Assembly: GCA_022393335.1 (NCBI GenBank)
Contig: JAJEKB010001180.1
Coordinates: forward strand, 20,696 to 84,695
Direction of reading: 5' to 3'
DNA: 64,000 nt
DNA from: Macrotrachela quadricornifera
Taxonomy: Eukaryota > Rotifera > Eurotatoria > Philodinida > Philodinidae
The position numbers were made by a program, and so were the translations under genes. Each line of letters opens with the position of its first letter. The first letter of the stretch is position 1. Positions 38,001 through 51,300 of the stretch are shown here, piece by piece. The notes below the pieces were generated by a model that saw only the letters and a program-made list of their open reading frames with translations, had not been told where the DNA came from and made no database searches.

Positions 38001-40726
38001 TTTTTTTTCCTAATATATTTAGTTATATTCAAAGTTTATTGTGCTGATCATACGTATACAACAATGAAAATGAGAGTTGATACACAAGCTTCAAAAATTA
38101 TTCGATTAGCAGCTGATAAATTAGGTTTACGTTCTGATCAACCAGATGATTTAAAATTATGTGAAGTTAAATCTACTGGAGGTTTGTTTTATTTATTTAA
38201 AAAAATAATTTTTTTTTATTTTTATTCTTATTTTAGAAAGAATTTTATATAAAGAAAGTGATTTAAGTATTTCATATGGTTTATCATTGAATGGTCGATT
38301 ATTTTTAGCACCTGGTGATCATCTTGATGCATTAGTATGTAAACAAAAAAAATGTTGAAATTTTATTTGTAGATGTATATAGATTAATTATTATAACTTA
38401 GAATTTGATAAAAAAAAAAAGATTATTCTTAATAATCATGCAACATTTAAAGAAAAAAAAATGTTAAGTTTATTTAATAGAAAATTATTTATTTTACAAG
38501 ATTTTAAATATTTGATAATTTATTAAAACAAACACAGATTATCCATTTCGAATGACTTTTAAAAAGATTGTAGAGTTAAAAATAAAACATATCATATTCC
38601 GTCTAGATACAGAGACTGACATATAAATTTTTTATTAAATGAAAAGAAAAACTTTATAAATAGCTTGAGTACGATTAGATTAAATTCTTAGCTCTAATAT
38701 TTCTTTGATAAAGTCATCTTATAAAATTATTATAGTAATATAATCATAGACTAAAAGAAAAAACTTTACTAAACGTCAACTCCTACACATATGTTCATTT
38801 TACAACTCTATAATTTTCTAAAAGACATCCGATTAATACTTCAAACTTTTTCCTTGACAATCTGTCAGGCATTGTGGTCAAAATATGTAATACATATATG
38901 ATCACATTGAACTAATTTTCAATCATCTTTTATTAATTATACAGGATTTAAAAATATGAAGCAAATATAGTTTTGTAAAGCAAAAAATTCTTTTGTATTA
39001 AATGAGCTTAAAAGAAAATCTTCAATATAATAAGAAATGTCATTGAAGAAGAAAATATGTTCTTAACAATATTACTAAATTAATTCGAATTTAGGTACCT
39101 TTACCTGAACAAGAAGGTCCACAACGTGGTACATGGCAAAAATTAGAAATGTTTGGTTCAAAAGAACTTGCTTATGCTATTACAATGCATGATTATGAAT
39201 TATTTATAGCTATTAATCAAGTAGATTCAAATAAATTATTTATTCAGAAATAAAAAAAAAGTATTAATTTTATTTTTTTATAGCATGAACTTCTTTATCA
39301 AGTATTTGGAAGATATAAATATGGAAAAATAACAGCAAATTTAGATACATTTATGAGACGATTTAATGAAATTCAATATTGGATTGTAACAGAAATATGT
39401 TTAACACCAAGTCCTGGTAAACGTGTACAACTTTTACGAAAATTTATTAAACTTGCATCTTAGTAAATTTAAAATAATTTAATAAAATAAACAAAAGAAA
39501 AATAATTTTTGATTTTTATTTTAATTAGTTGTAAAGAATATCGAAATCTTAATTCATTTTTTGCTATTGTTATGGGTCTTAGTAATATTGCTGTTAGTCG
39601 ATTATCTCTTACTTGGGAAGTAAGTAAATCAATTAAATAATTATTTTTTATTGAAAAAATAATATATATATATATGTATAAAATAGAGATTACCAAGTAA
39701 AATTAAACGTATGTTTTCGGAATTTGAAACACTAATGGATCCATCACGTAATCATCGAGTTTATCGTTCGACATTAACAAAATTAACACCACCAATTATA
39801 CTTTTTATGCCACTTTTACTTAAAGGTTTATATTTTTAGAAATATATATAAATTATTTTATTTTTCATTTTTATTTAGATTTAACATTTATTCATGAAGG
39901 CAATAAAACTTATTTAATTGAAGGTTTAGTTAATTTTGAAAAAATGGTTATAACTTGAATTTTTTTTTTAATTTATATAATTTATTTTGCTTTTTTAATT
40001 TAGAAAATGTTGTCACATACTATGCGTACATTAAAAATATGTCGTAGTCAAACATTACGTGAGTTATCAAATATTTTACATAAAAATTTAATAGCTTTTT
40101 GTAATCATATTCTTTGATATGATCATTCGAGTCAAGTTTAGTATCTTAGCATCGCATCAAAAAGAATCTGTTTACTATTCACAACTTTTTACCATAACTA
40201 TAGTCGTTATATCGTATAAGTTTTATCTTACGAAGTACATAGTTTACTCGAGTTTTCTCAATAGTCAAAAACGGAAAATTTTTACAGAAGCTGCTAATCA
40301 ACTGTTCACTTTAGAATCTACCAAATTTATAAAACTAAAGATATGATTGAGTCTAAGAAAGATTGCATATGCGAGTCCAATATCATTAGGATTTCGTTAG
40401 AGATGTCCATAGTGGCAGCAGTAATAGTATCAGCTACCATAAATATCTATGAAATTTGTCACTAACGATTCTTCTTCTCTATTCATGGAAGAAGCTTTCA
40501 AGATTTCATACATTTAGTAAAATTAATTATATTTTATTTTAATAGAATTACAAGTACCACAAGGTGCAAAAAACCTTTCTGAAATTCAAGAATATGTTCG
40601 GTATATATAGATATTTAAATATAATATTAAAATTTTACCTTTTTTTTTTCAAGTGAAATGAATGTTATTGATAATCAACGTATTCTAAATCAATTATCCA
40701 ATAAATTAGAACCACGACAAACATAA
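35014..40726 (+). CDS. RAPGEF4: cAMP-regulated Rap guanine-nucleotide exchange factor (Epac2 type)
   Basis: Activates Rap1/Rap2 when cAMP binds. Many short exons, the first at 35014-35100 (ending ECLDKR) and the last ending EPRQT then TAA at 40724-40726. Domain order is the full Epac2 set: cyclic-nucleotide-binding domain A with [18 protein letters not shown] domain ([31 protein letters not shown]); domain B with [16 protein letters not shown], with Lys where PKA-type sites have Glu, as in Epac; Ras-exchange motif ([19 protein letters not shown]); Ras-association-like region ([15 protein letters not shown]); CDC25-type catalytic domain ([22 protein letters not shown] block, [33 protein letters not shown] block, [10 protein letters not shown]). 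Domain A marks it as Epac2 rather than Epac1. Long introns at about 38336-39094 and 40061-40545 stand out; the first contains an inverted-repeat element. Confidence 0.95.
38535..38840. mobile_element. Decayed inverted-repeat element in RAPGEF4 intron
   Basis: Within the ~760 bp intron, the left block CGAATGACTTTTAAAAAGAT then TGTAGAGTTAAAAATAAAACATAT has a reverse-complement partner on the right whose complement reads CGGATGTCTTTTAGAAAATTATAGAGTTGTAAAATGAACATAT-like (split here into shorter matching words). Roughly three quarters of positions match. No coding potential. Likely an old MITE; ends approximate. Confidence 0.5.
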
Positions 40727-41586
40727 ATTTTTTTCTAACAAAAATCTCAACATATATGTGATTTTTTTTTTGAAAACATATCAAAATGTAATATTTTAAT
40801 TTTCTAATATCGAAATTTTTAAAGAAGGCAAATGTAAAAAAAAACCTTAGAATTTTTGAACGAAAAGTCGTAATAATCTATGGTTTTCATCATTCAATTG
40901 AAGACAATATCGAACACAAGCATATAAAAATGTTCATATTTGAGTTTCTGCAAGAAAAAATGTTTTTCTCTTACAGTTTATTTGATTCTATTTCTTATTT
41001 ATAAAATTAACTGAATAAAAATTTTACAAATATAAAAAAAACGATTATTCTACATTCTCTTCTATTGAGTTACTATAACTTTCCGTTCAAAAGTTATAAG
41101 ACTTTTATTTTCAGCTATCTTCTTTTAAAAACTTCGATAGTAATTTCGATTATAAATATTTTTTTTTGTTCTTCTTTGTATTGTATTTTATCAGGAAAAT
41201 AATAAATACAAATTTATATTAAAAAATATTTTTTATTTAAATTCCAATCTTAATATATATTTATTTGTTCGTATGATAATCTATTTCTTTTGATCAATAC
41301 GATATATATATATATAAATAGATGAAAGAAATACAAGAAAAGAAAGTTTACTATTTCGATATATGTTATAGTTTATTTTCTTTATATCAAATGATCATAT
41401 TGTTATATAAACAAAATTACTCTTTATATCTCTTTTGTCATCAATGATTTGTTTATTGATATTAACATATGATCAATATTCAATTGGAATCGGAAGAAAA
41501 AATCTTGCGCGAACTTTTGTCAATATATAATTAAAGCGCTTTTTATTCTTGATTATAATGAAACATATCTTATTAAACAGATAACA
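40727..41586. other. Intergenic region between RAPGEF4 and RFX
   Basis: About 860 bp between two genes on the same strand, presumably the RAPGEF4 3' UTR and RFX promoter. AT-rich, with (AT)n near 41300. No gene or repeat recognised. Confidence 0.5.
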
Positions 41587-43854
41587 ATGTCAAGTGATCA
41601 ATTAATTGAACGATGGTGTAAAGATCATGCAACACGTATGTATAGGAAGTATTATTATTTTCTTTTTTTAAATAAAAGTTTAAATTTTGATATATATGTA
41701 TATATAAATAGCTGCTACTGTTCAATGGCTTGTAGATAATTTTGAACCAGCTGAAGGTAGTTCAATACGTCGTTCAATATTATATAATTTTTATCTTGAA
41801 CATTGTCTTGGTCTTAAAGTTGAACCACTTAATCCAGCTAGTTTTGGAAAATTAATTCATTCAGTTTTTCTTGGTTTAAAAACTCGTCGATTAGGCACTC
41901 GGTAATTATTTAAAAGAAAAAAAATGATAAAATATTTTTATTATTTTATTTTAAATAAAAGAGGTAATTCAAAATATCATTATTATGGTATACAAGTTAA
42001 ATCATCATCATCATTAATAAAACAAATGTCATTTGATGATGATTTATTACTTTTATCTACTACACATAATGATTTTGATAATCAATTAATTAATTTAAAA
42101 ATGTCACCAAATGAATATATTTTTTCATATGATACATTATTAATATCAAATGATTTACCATCGGAGATAACAATTGATGATATAAAAAATTTTCAAAAAA
42201 TTCATGAAGATTATTCAATAAAACTTTATCAAGCTTTTTTAAAATTTCAATATGATTTTATTGAAAAATTAATTCAACAATTTTGGTCATTTACTAATAT
42301 TCATATAACACAAACAAATGATTTTATAAATAATGGTATAAACAAAAAAAAAATGTTTTTTTTTTTTGAAATAAATATTATTATTTAATTTAAGATCCAA
42401 TGATAGTTTCTAAATTTAATCGTATATGTACATTACCATTTATTCTTGATCAATTTCGTTTATTTTATTCGAAATTTTATCAAACAATTATTGATAATTA
42501 CTTTCCTGATGTTCTTACATCTTTAACACAAATATCAATTGTATGTTTAATTATTTTTTTAAGAAATATAACCTAAATGAAATGTTGAAGTCTAGGGAAA
42601 GAGGTGACGATCATGATTCAGAAGTCATTTTCTAAATTTACTTCTGGCAAAATAACCCCTAATTTCTTGTTTTTACCAAGGAAAAGTGAAAACAAAGTTT
42701 CGTGAAGAGGTGGTAGTTGCTAATTGTCACTATTGAATCTGATCGCCGTTGATTAAAATATTTTAAACTCGAATTCGAATCGTACTCGTATCGTTTTCAA
42801 TGAGATTTTCTAAGGACATATGAAATACTTTTTTTTTTTGAATAATTCAATTTGATAGGTAGTCTAATCGATACTGTTTTCATGAAATTCTGATGGTATT
42901 CCTACAATAATTGAGTTATAAAAGATACTTTTGTATTGTCTTTGTTTTAAACATAACAGTTGATAGAAAATGAGAACCGTAGTAAATGTGAATAAATTCA
43001 ATTATTTTTATTATTTAAATACATAGGAAACAATTCGTTTAATAGCAAATAATATATCATATTGGTTAAAAGATGCAATTGAACATTTAAATAATCCATT
43101 AAAATCTATACTTATTCAATATACTCAAGCATTTAGTTCAATATTATTACGTTATACATGTTTAAATCATTTATCATTAACAATTCAAACAATATTTTTT
43201 CAATCATCACGTTTAATATCAATGTCAAATGATTTAACATTAATAAATTTTTCTGATTTACATGAACAAATAAATTGGTTAATTGAATGTGATTTAAATT
43301 TATTTATTAAAATTGAACAATGTTTTAAAAATTTATTTCAATGTCAAACAATATTAACTATAAATAATTGGATTATATTTATAAATACATTATTAGATGA
43401 TTATTTAATACAATATAATAATAATACAAAAGAATATATATATCATGCTCGACAATTTTTATTAAAAACAAATTTTTATTGTTCATTAATATTACGTGAA
43501 TTAACACTACATTATGGTACATCAATTGGTTCATTTCATTTATTAAAATTATTTATTGAAGCATATCTTTATTATCGTATTGAACAAAAAATATCATTTT
43601 ATTTAAATCAATCTATAATTAATCTTATTATTGATAATAAATTAATTAAACAACAAGATAAAGATTTATTTAATGATGATGATATTGATGATGATTTTGA
43701 AAGTATATCAGATGATTTTAATGATCATAATAATATATTTAAACCATTATCACCTGTACAAATAGATGATTTTATTTTACCTAATGAAAATATAACAAAT
43801 TCATTTTCATATATATTTCAAGATTTACAACCATTATCAAATGAAATATTTTAA
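41587..43854 (+). CDS. RFX-family transcription factor (RFX1/2/3 type)
   Basis: Winged-helix X-box-binding factor; RFX1-3 proteins drive ciliary gene expression. The DNA-binding domain starts about 16 residues from the ATG and spans an intron: ATPATVQWLVDNFEPAEGSS, SILYNFYLEHCLGLKVEPLN, ASFGKLIHSVFLGLKTRRLG, then after an intron TRGNSKYHYYGIQVK. The rest is the conserved downstream region, ending with the dimerisation domain (RELTLHYGTSIGSFHLLKLF, EAYLYYRIEQ; compare 'FGSFHLIRLLYDEYMFYLVE'). The C-terminus is acidic (DDDIDDDFESISDDF). It lacks the long N-terminal activation domain of vertebrate RFX1-3; either the protein is short or 5' exons were missed. The presence of the dimerisation domain places it in the RFX1/2/3/4/6 group. 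One 486 bp intron (about 42541-43026). Confidence 0.9.
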
Positions 43855-45273
43855 ATAATAAATAAATAGGACAGATAATTTATTTTTTGAAATATGTTAT
43901 TCTTTACTCATCTGTTTCTCATCAAGTGAATTTCGTTTTTTTTTTCTTTTTCTCTTCCATTGTATAAGTCAATTAAACTTATGATCGATGAGTATTATTA
44001 CATTTTAATATTGAACTTATCATTCATGATATCACATCAATATGTCAAGAATGATCATTATCATCATTTTCGAATATGAACTAGTAAATAAAATCCATAT
44101 ATATAAGTCACATTCACAGCATGTTAGTTTGAGATATTTTTTGTTCTATGTACGTATGTGTTATATTGGAATCGTAATGACCTTTCTTATAGACATTTCA
44201 TATGTTAACTCAATCGATAGATTATTAATTGTTCAGTATAATAATATGTATTGATAATCTGAGATGAGTAACAATTTGCACGTCTCACATCTGCAGATCA
44301 TTGTTGTTGCTGCTGTTTTTATTGGTTATGTCTTATGTTTATATTATTGTTCTTTCGTATATATGCAAGAAAACGTACGTATATACGTACGTCTATACTC
44401 AAATGTCGAATCATCTTGCTTTTCTCCTCCCGGCTAGATAAACAAGTGCAGTTAGCACTAATTCATACTTATTCTTCAAGCATTTCAATTGACTTATCTC
44501 TTTTTTTCTATTTCAAATCTGTTTTTTCGATTGAACATCATCATCAGCTGTCGACACATGAAGTCGTCCATAGAGACTCGTTTATTGTATATGAATATAT
44601 AGTAGAATGATGATATCATCAAGATTTGATAAGAATTCGACAAGTTAATGTTGTCGTTTTCAAATATAGTTAAATAAAACAGAAAGAATACGATCGAATA
44701 ACAATCTTATCATTCATCTACTCATCGCTTCACTAATAATTTAACAAATAAAGTATTCCCTAATGAAAAATTCTGATTTAAAAAAAAAAAAGAAAGTTTT
44801 CTTATCAAATACATAAAGATAGCAATTGTATATTACACCATCAACATTTCAAAATGAAATTTTATTTTTCTATTCATTAATATTTCATAATCAATCTCAA
44901 AATTTAATAGTTTAAATTCAATTGAAAAATTCTATTTTATAAAAAAAAATAATCATATTTAGATAATATAAGAATAAAACGAGAATGAAATAAATCTATT
45001 TATATTATATTTTCTTATAATTATAACATTCTCATTTTTGATTTTTTTACTCAGTATAATGTAAATGAAGAAAAAAACTTACAAAAGAAATTCTTTAGAT
45101 CATCATTCGTCAAAGAAAAAACAACAACAACAACAACAACAAGATAAGACAAAAGAAGAACAACATTATGATGAGAGAAAGCTATAATAATTAAAAAAAC
45201 TGACAGATGAAAAAAGAAATTCACATCCTGTGGTGAGTTGATTATATATATATGTATATATACACACATTTTG
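43855..45273. other. Intergenic region between RFX and twist (convergent genes)
   Basis: About 1.4 kb holding both 3' UTRs. A (CAA)n tract at about 45121-45140 and (AT)/(TATG) repeats at about 45245-45270. No further gene seen. Confidence 0.5.
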
Positions 45274-46161
45274 TTAGTTTTCTTGATAATCATCAGGAGA
45301 AAATGGTCCATTATCAATTGATGTTTGTTGTTCATTACTTGTATTACCATTAGTAGACCAAGCACCTTCCATACGCCATACACTAAATGCATAACTTAAT
45401 GTACGTTCATTTTGTTGTTGTGGTTGTGGTTGTTGTTGTGATGGTGATGATGATGATGATTCTGTATCAAGTGTATGATGTTGTTGTGGTTGTTGTTGTT
45501 GTTGTTGCTGTTGAATCTGTGATGTTGAAGTTTGTTGTGTTGATATTAAATTTGATGATGACGCAGGTTGTTCATCTGTGCGTAAAATTTGATAAAGAAA
45601 ATCAATATAACGTGTTGCTAATTTTAATGTTTGAATTTTTGATAATTTATCCGATGGTAATGTTGGTATAATAAGACGAAGATGTGCAAAAGCATCATTT
45701 AATGATTGTGTACGTTGTCTTTCACGTACATTAGCAATAGCACGTTGATTTTGTACATCATCTTGTGACATTAATTGTTGTTGTTGTTGTTGTTGTTGTT
45801 GTCGTTTTTTTGATGATAAACGACGTGATGATGTTGATGGATATGGTTGACCATTTAATCGACGTGATAAACGTGCTGTACGACGTGTACGTCGTTGATG
45901 ATTTGTATTATTATTTGAATTTTCTATTAAATGATTTTCATTATTTAAATTATTTGTTGTTACATCAAGATAATTTTCATCAATATGCATAGGTGTTGAT
46001 GGTGAACTTAAACTTGAATCACTTCCAATACTATTCATTGATGTCATTGGATAGATTGTTAAAGGATATTGTTGATTATTTGATGATGTATATTCATTTT
46101 TAATAAATGTATTTAAAAATGTTTGATGTTGAAGAAGTGTTGATGATGAATTAGAATCCAT
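45274..46161 (-). CDS. twist: Twist bHLH transcription factor
   Basis: Mesoderm-type class A bHLH factor that binds E-boxes as homo- or heterodimer with E proteins. One exon. The bHLH is nearly identical to other animals: [47 protein letters not shown]. Near the C-terminus is the twist-specific WR box ([15 protein letters not shown]), which separates it from hand, paraxis and similar factors. A basic patch ([15 protein letters not shown]) precedes the domain, as in other twist proteins. Flanks are low complexity, with poly-Gln runs encoded mainly by CAA. The start is placed at MDSNSSS (46161); an in-frame ATG at 46191 would add ten residues ([10 protein letters not shown]). Stop at 45274-45276. 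The long antisense frames here are products of the CAA/GAT repeats. Confidence 0.93.
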   Translation of the reverse strand: MDSNSSSTLLQHQTFLNTFIKNEYTSSNNQQYPLTIYPMTSMNSIGSDSSLSSPSTPMHIDENYLDVTTNNLNNENHLIENSNNNTNHQRRTRRTARLSRRLNGQPYPSTSSRRLSSKKRQQQQQQQQQLMSQDDVQNQRAIANVRERQRTQSLNDAFAHLRLIIPTLPSDKLSKIQTLKLATRYIDFLYQILRTDEQPASSSNLISTQQTSTSQIQQQQQQQQPQQHHTLDTESSSSSPSQQQPQPQQQNERTLSYAFSVWRMEGAWSTNGNTSNEQQTSIDNGPFSPDDYQEN

Positions 46162-48118
46162 ATAGACAAAATAACAACAACACACATGCACAACTTATTT
46201 TAGTTTAATAACTAAAAGCATAAAAAAAAAAATTTTTTTTTGATTAAATTTAATTATTATCACTTCTGTCTACTATTATTATTATTATTATTTATTCTGA
46301 TAATCTTAGTCGCTAATTGAAAACATATCATTGAGTATATAGTATGATCCCCGAGAGTTTTGCTTTCTTTATTCTTTTCACTTGCCTGTATGTATTTGTT
46401 ATTTGCTTGTCAGATGTAAACGATTAGGTTCATCTGGTTAGCATCTTGTATAAAGATCTTCTCGTTTTTTTTTATGTTATTGGAACAAGCCTGGTGAGTG
46501 TAGAGAGACAAATACAATACAAGTATAACCCAGTAGTTGTTTCGCACACGTCTTCAATTAGATATGCAATATGGATGCTTTTTTTTTACTTAGATGAGAG
46601 AAGTTTTTTTTTCTCTTTCTTTTTCTTTTCTTTATCGTATTGATTTTTCATTGGTCAATTGTCTATCTGTAATAAGAAAAAAAAAGGCATTATATGTCTT
46701 GGATGAGGATTACTAGAACATCGATATAGAAATTAATGTACGAAAGAAGAATGAAGAATATTCTATTGGTGCGTCTATGAAATTCTTTTCTTTTTGATTA
46801 GCCAATCTAGATATGATTAGTAATAAAAGAGAATGAGAGAAATATTACATATTGTCCTAAAGATAGAACAATAATATCACTTGTATTTAAAGAATTAACA
46901 AAAAAAGAAAAAGAAATTTCGATATATAATAAAAAATTTTGTCATTTTTTCTTGATCAATGTTATCATTTATTACATTGATTTATATACAAAACTCAACA
47001 TATCTTATTAACACAATTTGTAGTACCATTTATTTCTTTCATCTACAATATATACATACATTTGTTGTCCATGTGCGTATATTTAAGTAAGCTAAGACGA
47101 TGACATTAATATATTTTATATGTATAATGAAAAGAAATTCTTTTATCTTGGCTTTTTCTTTTTCTTTACAAGATTTATATGTGAAATAATCATGAAAGAT
47201 TCATTATTATTTTTGTTATTTGCAGAAAAGAAATGAAAATTGAGAAGATAATAGTGAATTTTTATTATTTGTTGCAATTAATGGACAATGGATATCAAGA
47301 GAAATAGATAACATTTTTATTTTCTAGAATATAAAGAGGTAGAAGAAAATATTGTATGATTTACTATCTATCTAGTAAGAATAGACAATGATATTTTTAT
47401 GTACATTTTTTTTTTTTTTGTTATCGAATTAATATATTTTATTTATTCATTCTTAACTGATATGAGTTAAACTACAACGAAAAGAAGTAGAGTAAAAGAA
47501 ATTTTTAATTTATTTTGGTTAATTCTTCACTAATAAATGTTTTAATAATTTTATCTGGAAAAATTATGCATAATATTTCATTAGTGTATTAAAAAGAATC
47601 TAATCAATATAAATAGCATTGATTCTCTTTCTTTTTATTCCAATTCAATTCTTCAATGAAATGAGAAGTAATCGTAGTATTAGCCCACCATCACCAATAA
47701 AATCTTCAGACATCATTGACTTTTTTTTACTGATTACATCGCTAGTTTACCCAAGCGAAATATATTTTCTTATTGATTCCATGGTTATAGTATATATATC
47801 GAATTAATTCTATATAAATAATCAAGAATATATAATGAAAGGATAATTTTCTTAAGGTCTTGTTTTTTTTCTCTGTAGTTTTCTTGTAAGATATCTATGA
47901 GTTGAATATAGTTTTTTCAGTATGATTTTAGAACTTTTATCAAGAGTACGTTGTATTATTTAAAAATATGTAAAATTGAATTTTATTAAATCACACACCT
48001 TTCTTCTTTTTTTTTTATAAAAGATAATTGAAAAAATATTTAAAAAAAAACAATTTAACACTAGAGAGAATACAAGATAAATATACTCTGAGATTTATGA
48101 AATAATAAATTAATTCAT
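46162..48118. other. Intergenic region upstream of twist
   Basis: About 2 kb between the twist start and the end of the AGBL gene. AT-rich with short pyrimidine tracts; probably contains the twist promoter. No gene or element recognised. Confidence 0.5.
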
Positions 48119-48315
48119 TTATGATCTTTTACTTTTTTCTGTTGGTAAATAAAGTTGTTTAAGAATATTATTAACACGTTCAATTGGATCTGGTTGATAT
48201 ATATTTTCATTAGCAATAATAATTGATCGTTCTCTTAAAGTAGATTCCATTGTAGTTAAAGGTTGTGATGTAAAATATTGATTTGTTTTTTGTGATGGTG
48301 GTCTTTTGAAAGTTC

Positions 48316-48349
<34 letters not shown>

Positions 48350-51300
48350 AGCTGGCATTTTTGTATTTATGCTAACACTCGATCGTAATGTAGGTGTTTC
48401 ATTTTTTGAAAATGGCCGAAGAAGATTATCAGTTATAGTATATAAACGATGATGATTAATACCATTTGAATCTATATGTGTTTCATATGAAAATTTATTT
48501 GATGAATCTAGTATTGATAGATCACCAGAATTTATTGATGATGATAGATTTAGATGAGGTGATGTACGTGTTGCTAATTCCATAAGATTAGGCATTGGAA
48601 TTGTTGGTGATGTATTTGTTGTATGATCAATTTCAATACCATTTGATGATTTATTTTGTTGTTGAGGACGACGATGTACACGTTGTACACGACGTTGTGG
48701 TAAAGTTTTAAAAATTGGTGTTTGTGATACAAATGTACCACTAATTGTTGATATTGATTGATCATTTAATGAAGATGGTAAATCATTTAAAGTTAAAGAT
48801 ATAAATGAAGCTGTTCGTTTAACTGTTGGATTTATTGTTGTTGTTGATGGATTTTGATCAATTATTGCTGATGTTTCCATTTGTGAGCGTTCTCGGATAT
48901 AGAAAGGACCTAGTTTGAAAATTTCAAATCATTTCAATCGAATTAAAAAGAAATACTAAAAACTGTAAAGATCTGTTCTTAACAGAGAATAATTACTTTT
49001 TTAAAACTATATTTATTTTTTCTTAATTCTATATTAAATATTAATTGAAAGATTTACTCAATCGACATTTTTTTTAGATATTCATAATCGATCTACTCAC
49101 TATAATAATGGATTAACCTATATATCTATCTAAGTTTTCGTAATTTAAGCTTTGATCAAAATTTTTGTCCTATACCGATCATTAGAAGCTGAATTTTAAT
49201 TTTTTTTATACCTTGTTCTGTATCAGTATCGAATTCATCTGTCTAAAAAAGATTCAATATACAAATAAAAGGTTTATTAGAAAAAAAGAAGGTCATTACT
49301 AATTGTCGTTCTAATATAGTATCTTGTAAAACTGAATTGCTTCTTTTCTAAGATAAAGATGAAATAAATTTAATCATGAGATAAAATCATAATTAACCTG
49401 TCTTCGTTCTAATGCTCGTTCAGTAGTAAAAATTGGTAGACCATGTCCACTTCGATTAGCATATTTACTTGTAAATAAAGTACCTCTTTGTGGTAATGCT
49501 CGAGTTACTTTATCGATCTAAATTAAAATTAATGATAAATGGATTTTAATAAAAATAAAAATAAATTTCTATAAAAATAAAATAATTGTCTAAGCAAAAG
49601 CATATGCTTATTTTTTTTTTGTGTGTATAATATATGTGAAAGCAATGCATTTAATACGATATTGAATTTGTGATTAAGTGCAAAATCAATTAAAAAGCTT
49701 TAAAAAATCTTCTCTTTTTATGTTTAGAACCTGATCAACAGCAAGAGTAAGATTTAATTGTGAATTCATATCAATTTCTGATGTCAATGGATAGGATATA
49801 CGTGTTTGACGATGAGAATCATTAGTACCGTTAGATTCTTCGCTTGCCTAATAGAATAATCATTTGATATTGATAATAATGACGAAATGATATAGATGAT
49901 AAAAAAAAATAATTCTCACCGAAATAATTGTTGTTTTGATAGGTTGTGAACGATTAACCTAAGTGTGAGCACGAGTGATTTAATTTTAGTTGATTTATTT
50001 ATTTATTTATTTATTTAAACTCATTGCAAATAGCAAAGAGTGTGAATTTATTGATGAAGAAAAAGAAATATCTATATATTCTTTCTTTTTAGTAGTTTTT
50101 ACCTCTCGTTTATGAGTTAATTTTTGAACACGTTCTTCAACAATTTTTTCTGATCGTTTTTTCTTTAATTTTTTTTTTGATAATTGTTCTTCTTTTCGAT
50201 ATGGAATATCAGGTAATTCACCGCCTTCTGGATCGCTATCTGAATCACTAGAACTATTTAAAAAAGAAAAAAAAGGAAAAATTAAATTATTTTTCTATAA
50301 AATAAAAAAAACCTTGATGCTTCTTGTTCATTAATAGTTTCATGACATTCAGTCAATACTTGTATACAATTGGCTACTGAAGTAATTGGTATTGTTGGTT
50401 CATCAGTTTGTTTTTCTTCTACATTATGAAATAAATTAATTTTTTAAAATAATATTTCAAAATTTATTTTACCTGGATAAATAGAACGTAATATAGCAGG
50501 TGGGAGTTTTTCTTTTCCTAATTTAAGAAGAACATTTTTTGTTATATCCAAAAATATTGAATCCATTCGTCTAAATACAATAAATTTATTATTTATTTCT
50601 TTATCACATATCTGATAAAAATATCATTAAATATTGCTTCACTCTGGAAACATTATAAAATGAAAATACTTTGGCAGTAGACAACTATTTCGGTATTGAT
50701 TTAATGTAATTTGGTCCCTTTTATGAACAAAAGCTCAGGAAAGAATCTATCACAAGATCGGCTGTCACTCAATTCTTTTTCTAGTGTTTTCGTAGTTGAA
50801 ATGAAAGATTATATTGAGGAACTTATCAATTCAAAAAGTTACAATTCTCTGATGTACTTGTAAATAATGACAAATGTTTCAATCCTTTCTTTTTGAGATG
50901 TCATAGTTCCATGAGGCTAGAGATAAAGTACTAGAAAAATGTTATTTATAAACCATAGATTTTCTCACCTTGTGAAAGCACCATCAATTAATAAAAATTA
51001 TTGTAATCCCACTAATATAATTAGTTTTGTAAAAAAAAAATTTTTTCTCTATGTTTTTAGCTATTCCTCGACTCATAGCGATCCAAAGTCATGAGGAAAA
51101 GCTCAAAGTATGAAAGAAGCTACTTTTTTGGGTTCGTATGATCTATTCAAAAAAAAATGAAGGATTGAAAACTTCACTATTTTTCTCGAGTTCATCAAAG
51201 AATCGTAATATTTTGCATTTATAACTTTCTCGGTATAACCTTTCCTTTTCGCTACAAAAAAAATCTATATAAGACATTGAACAGTAATCTGTATTTCAGG

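Noticed and set aside
45387..45992. Plus-strand open frames rich in Val and Met opposite twist
   Set aside because: They are the antisense of the CAA and ATC-type repeats in twist; composition is pure repeat translation and twist itself is unmistakable on the minus strand.
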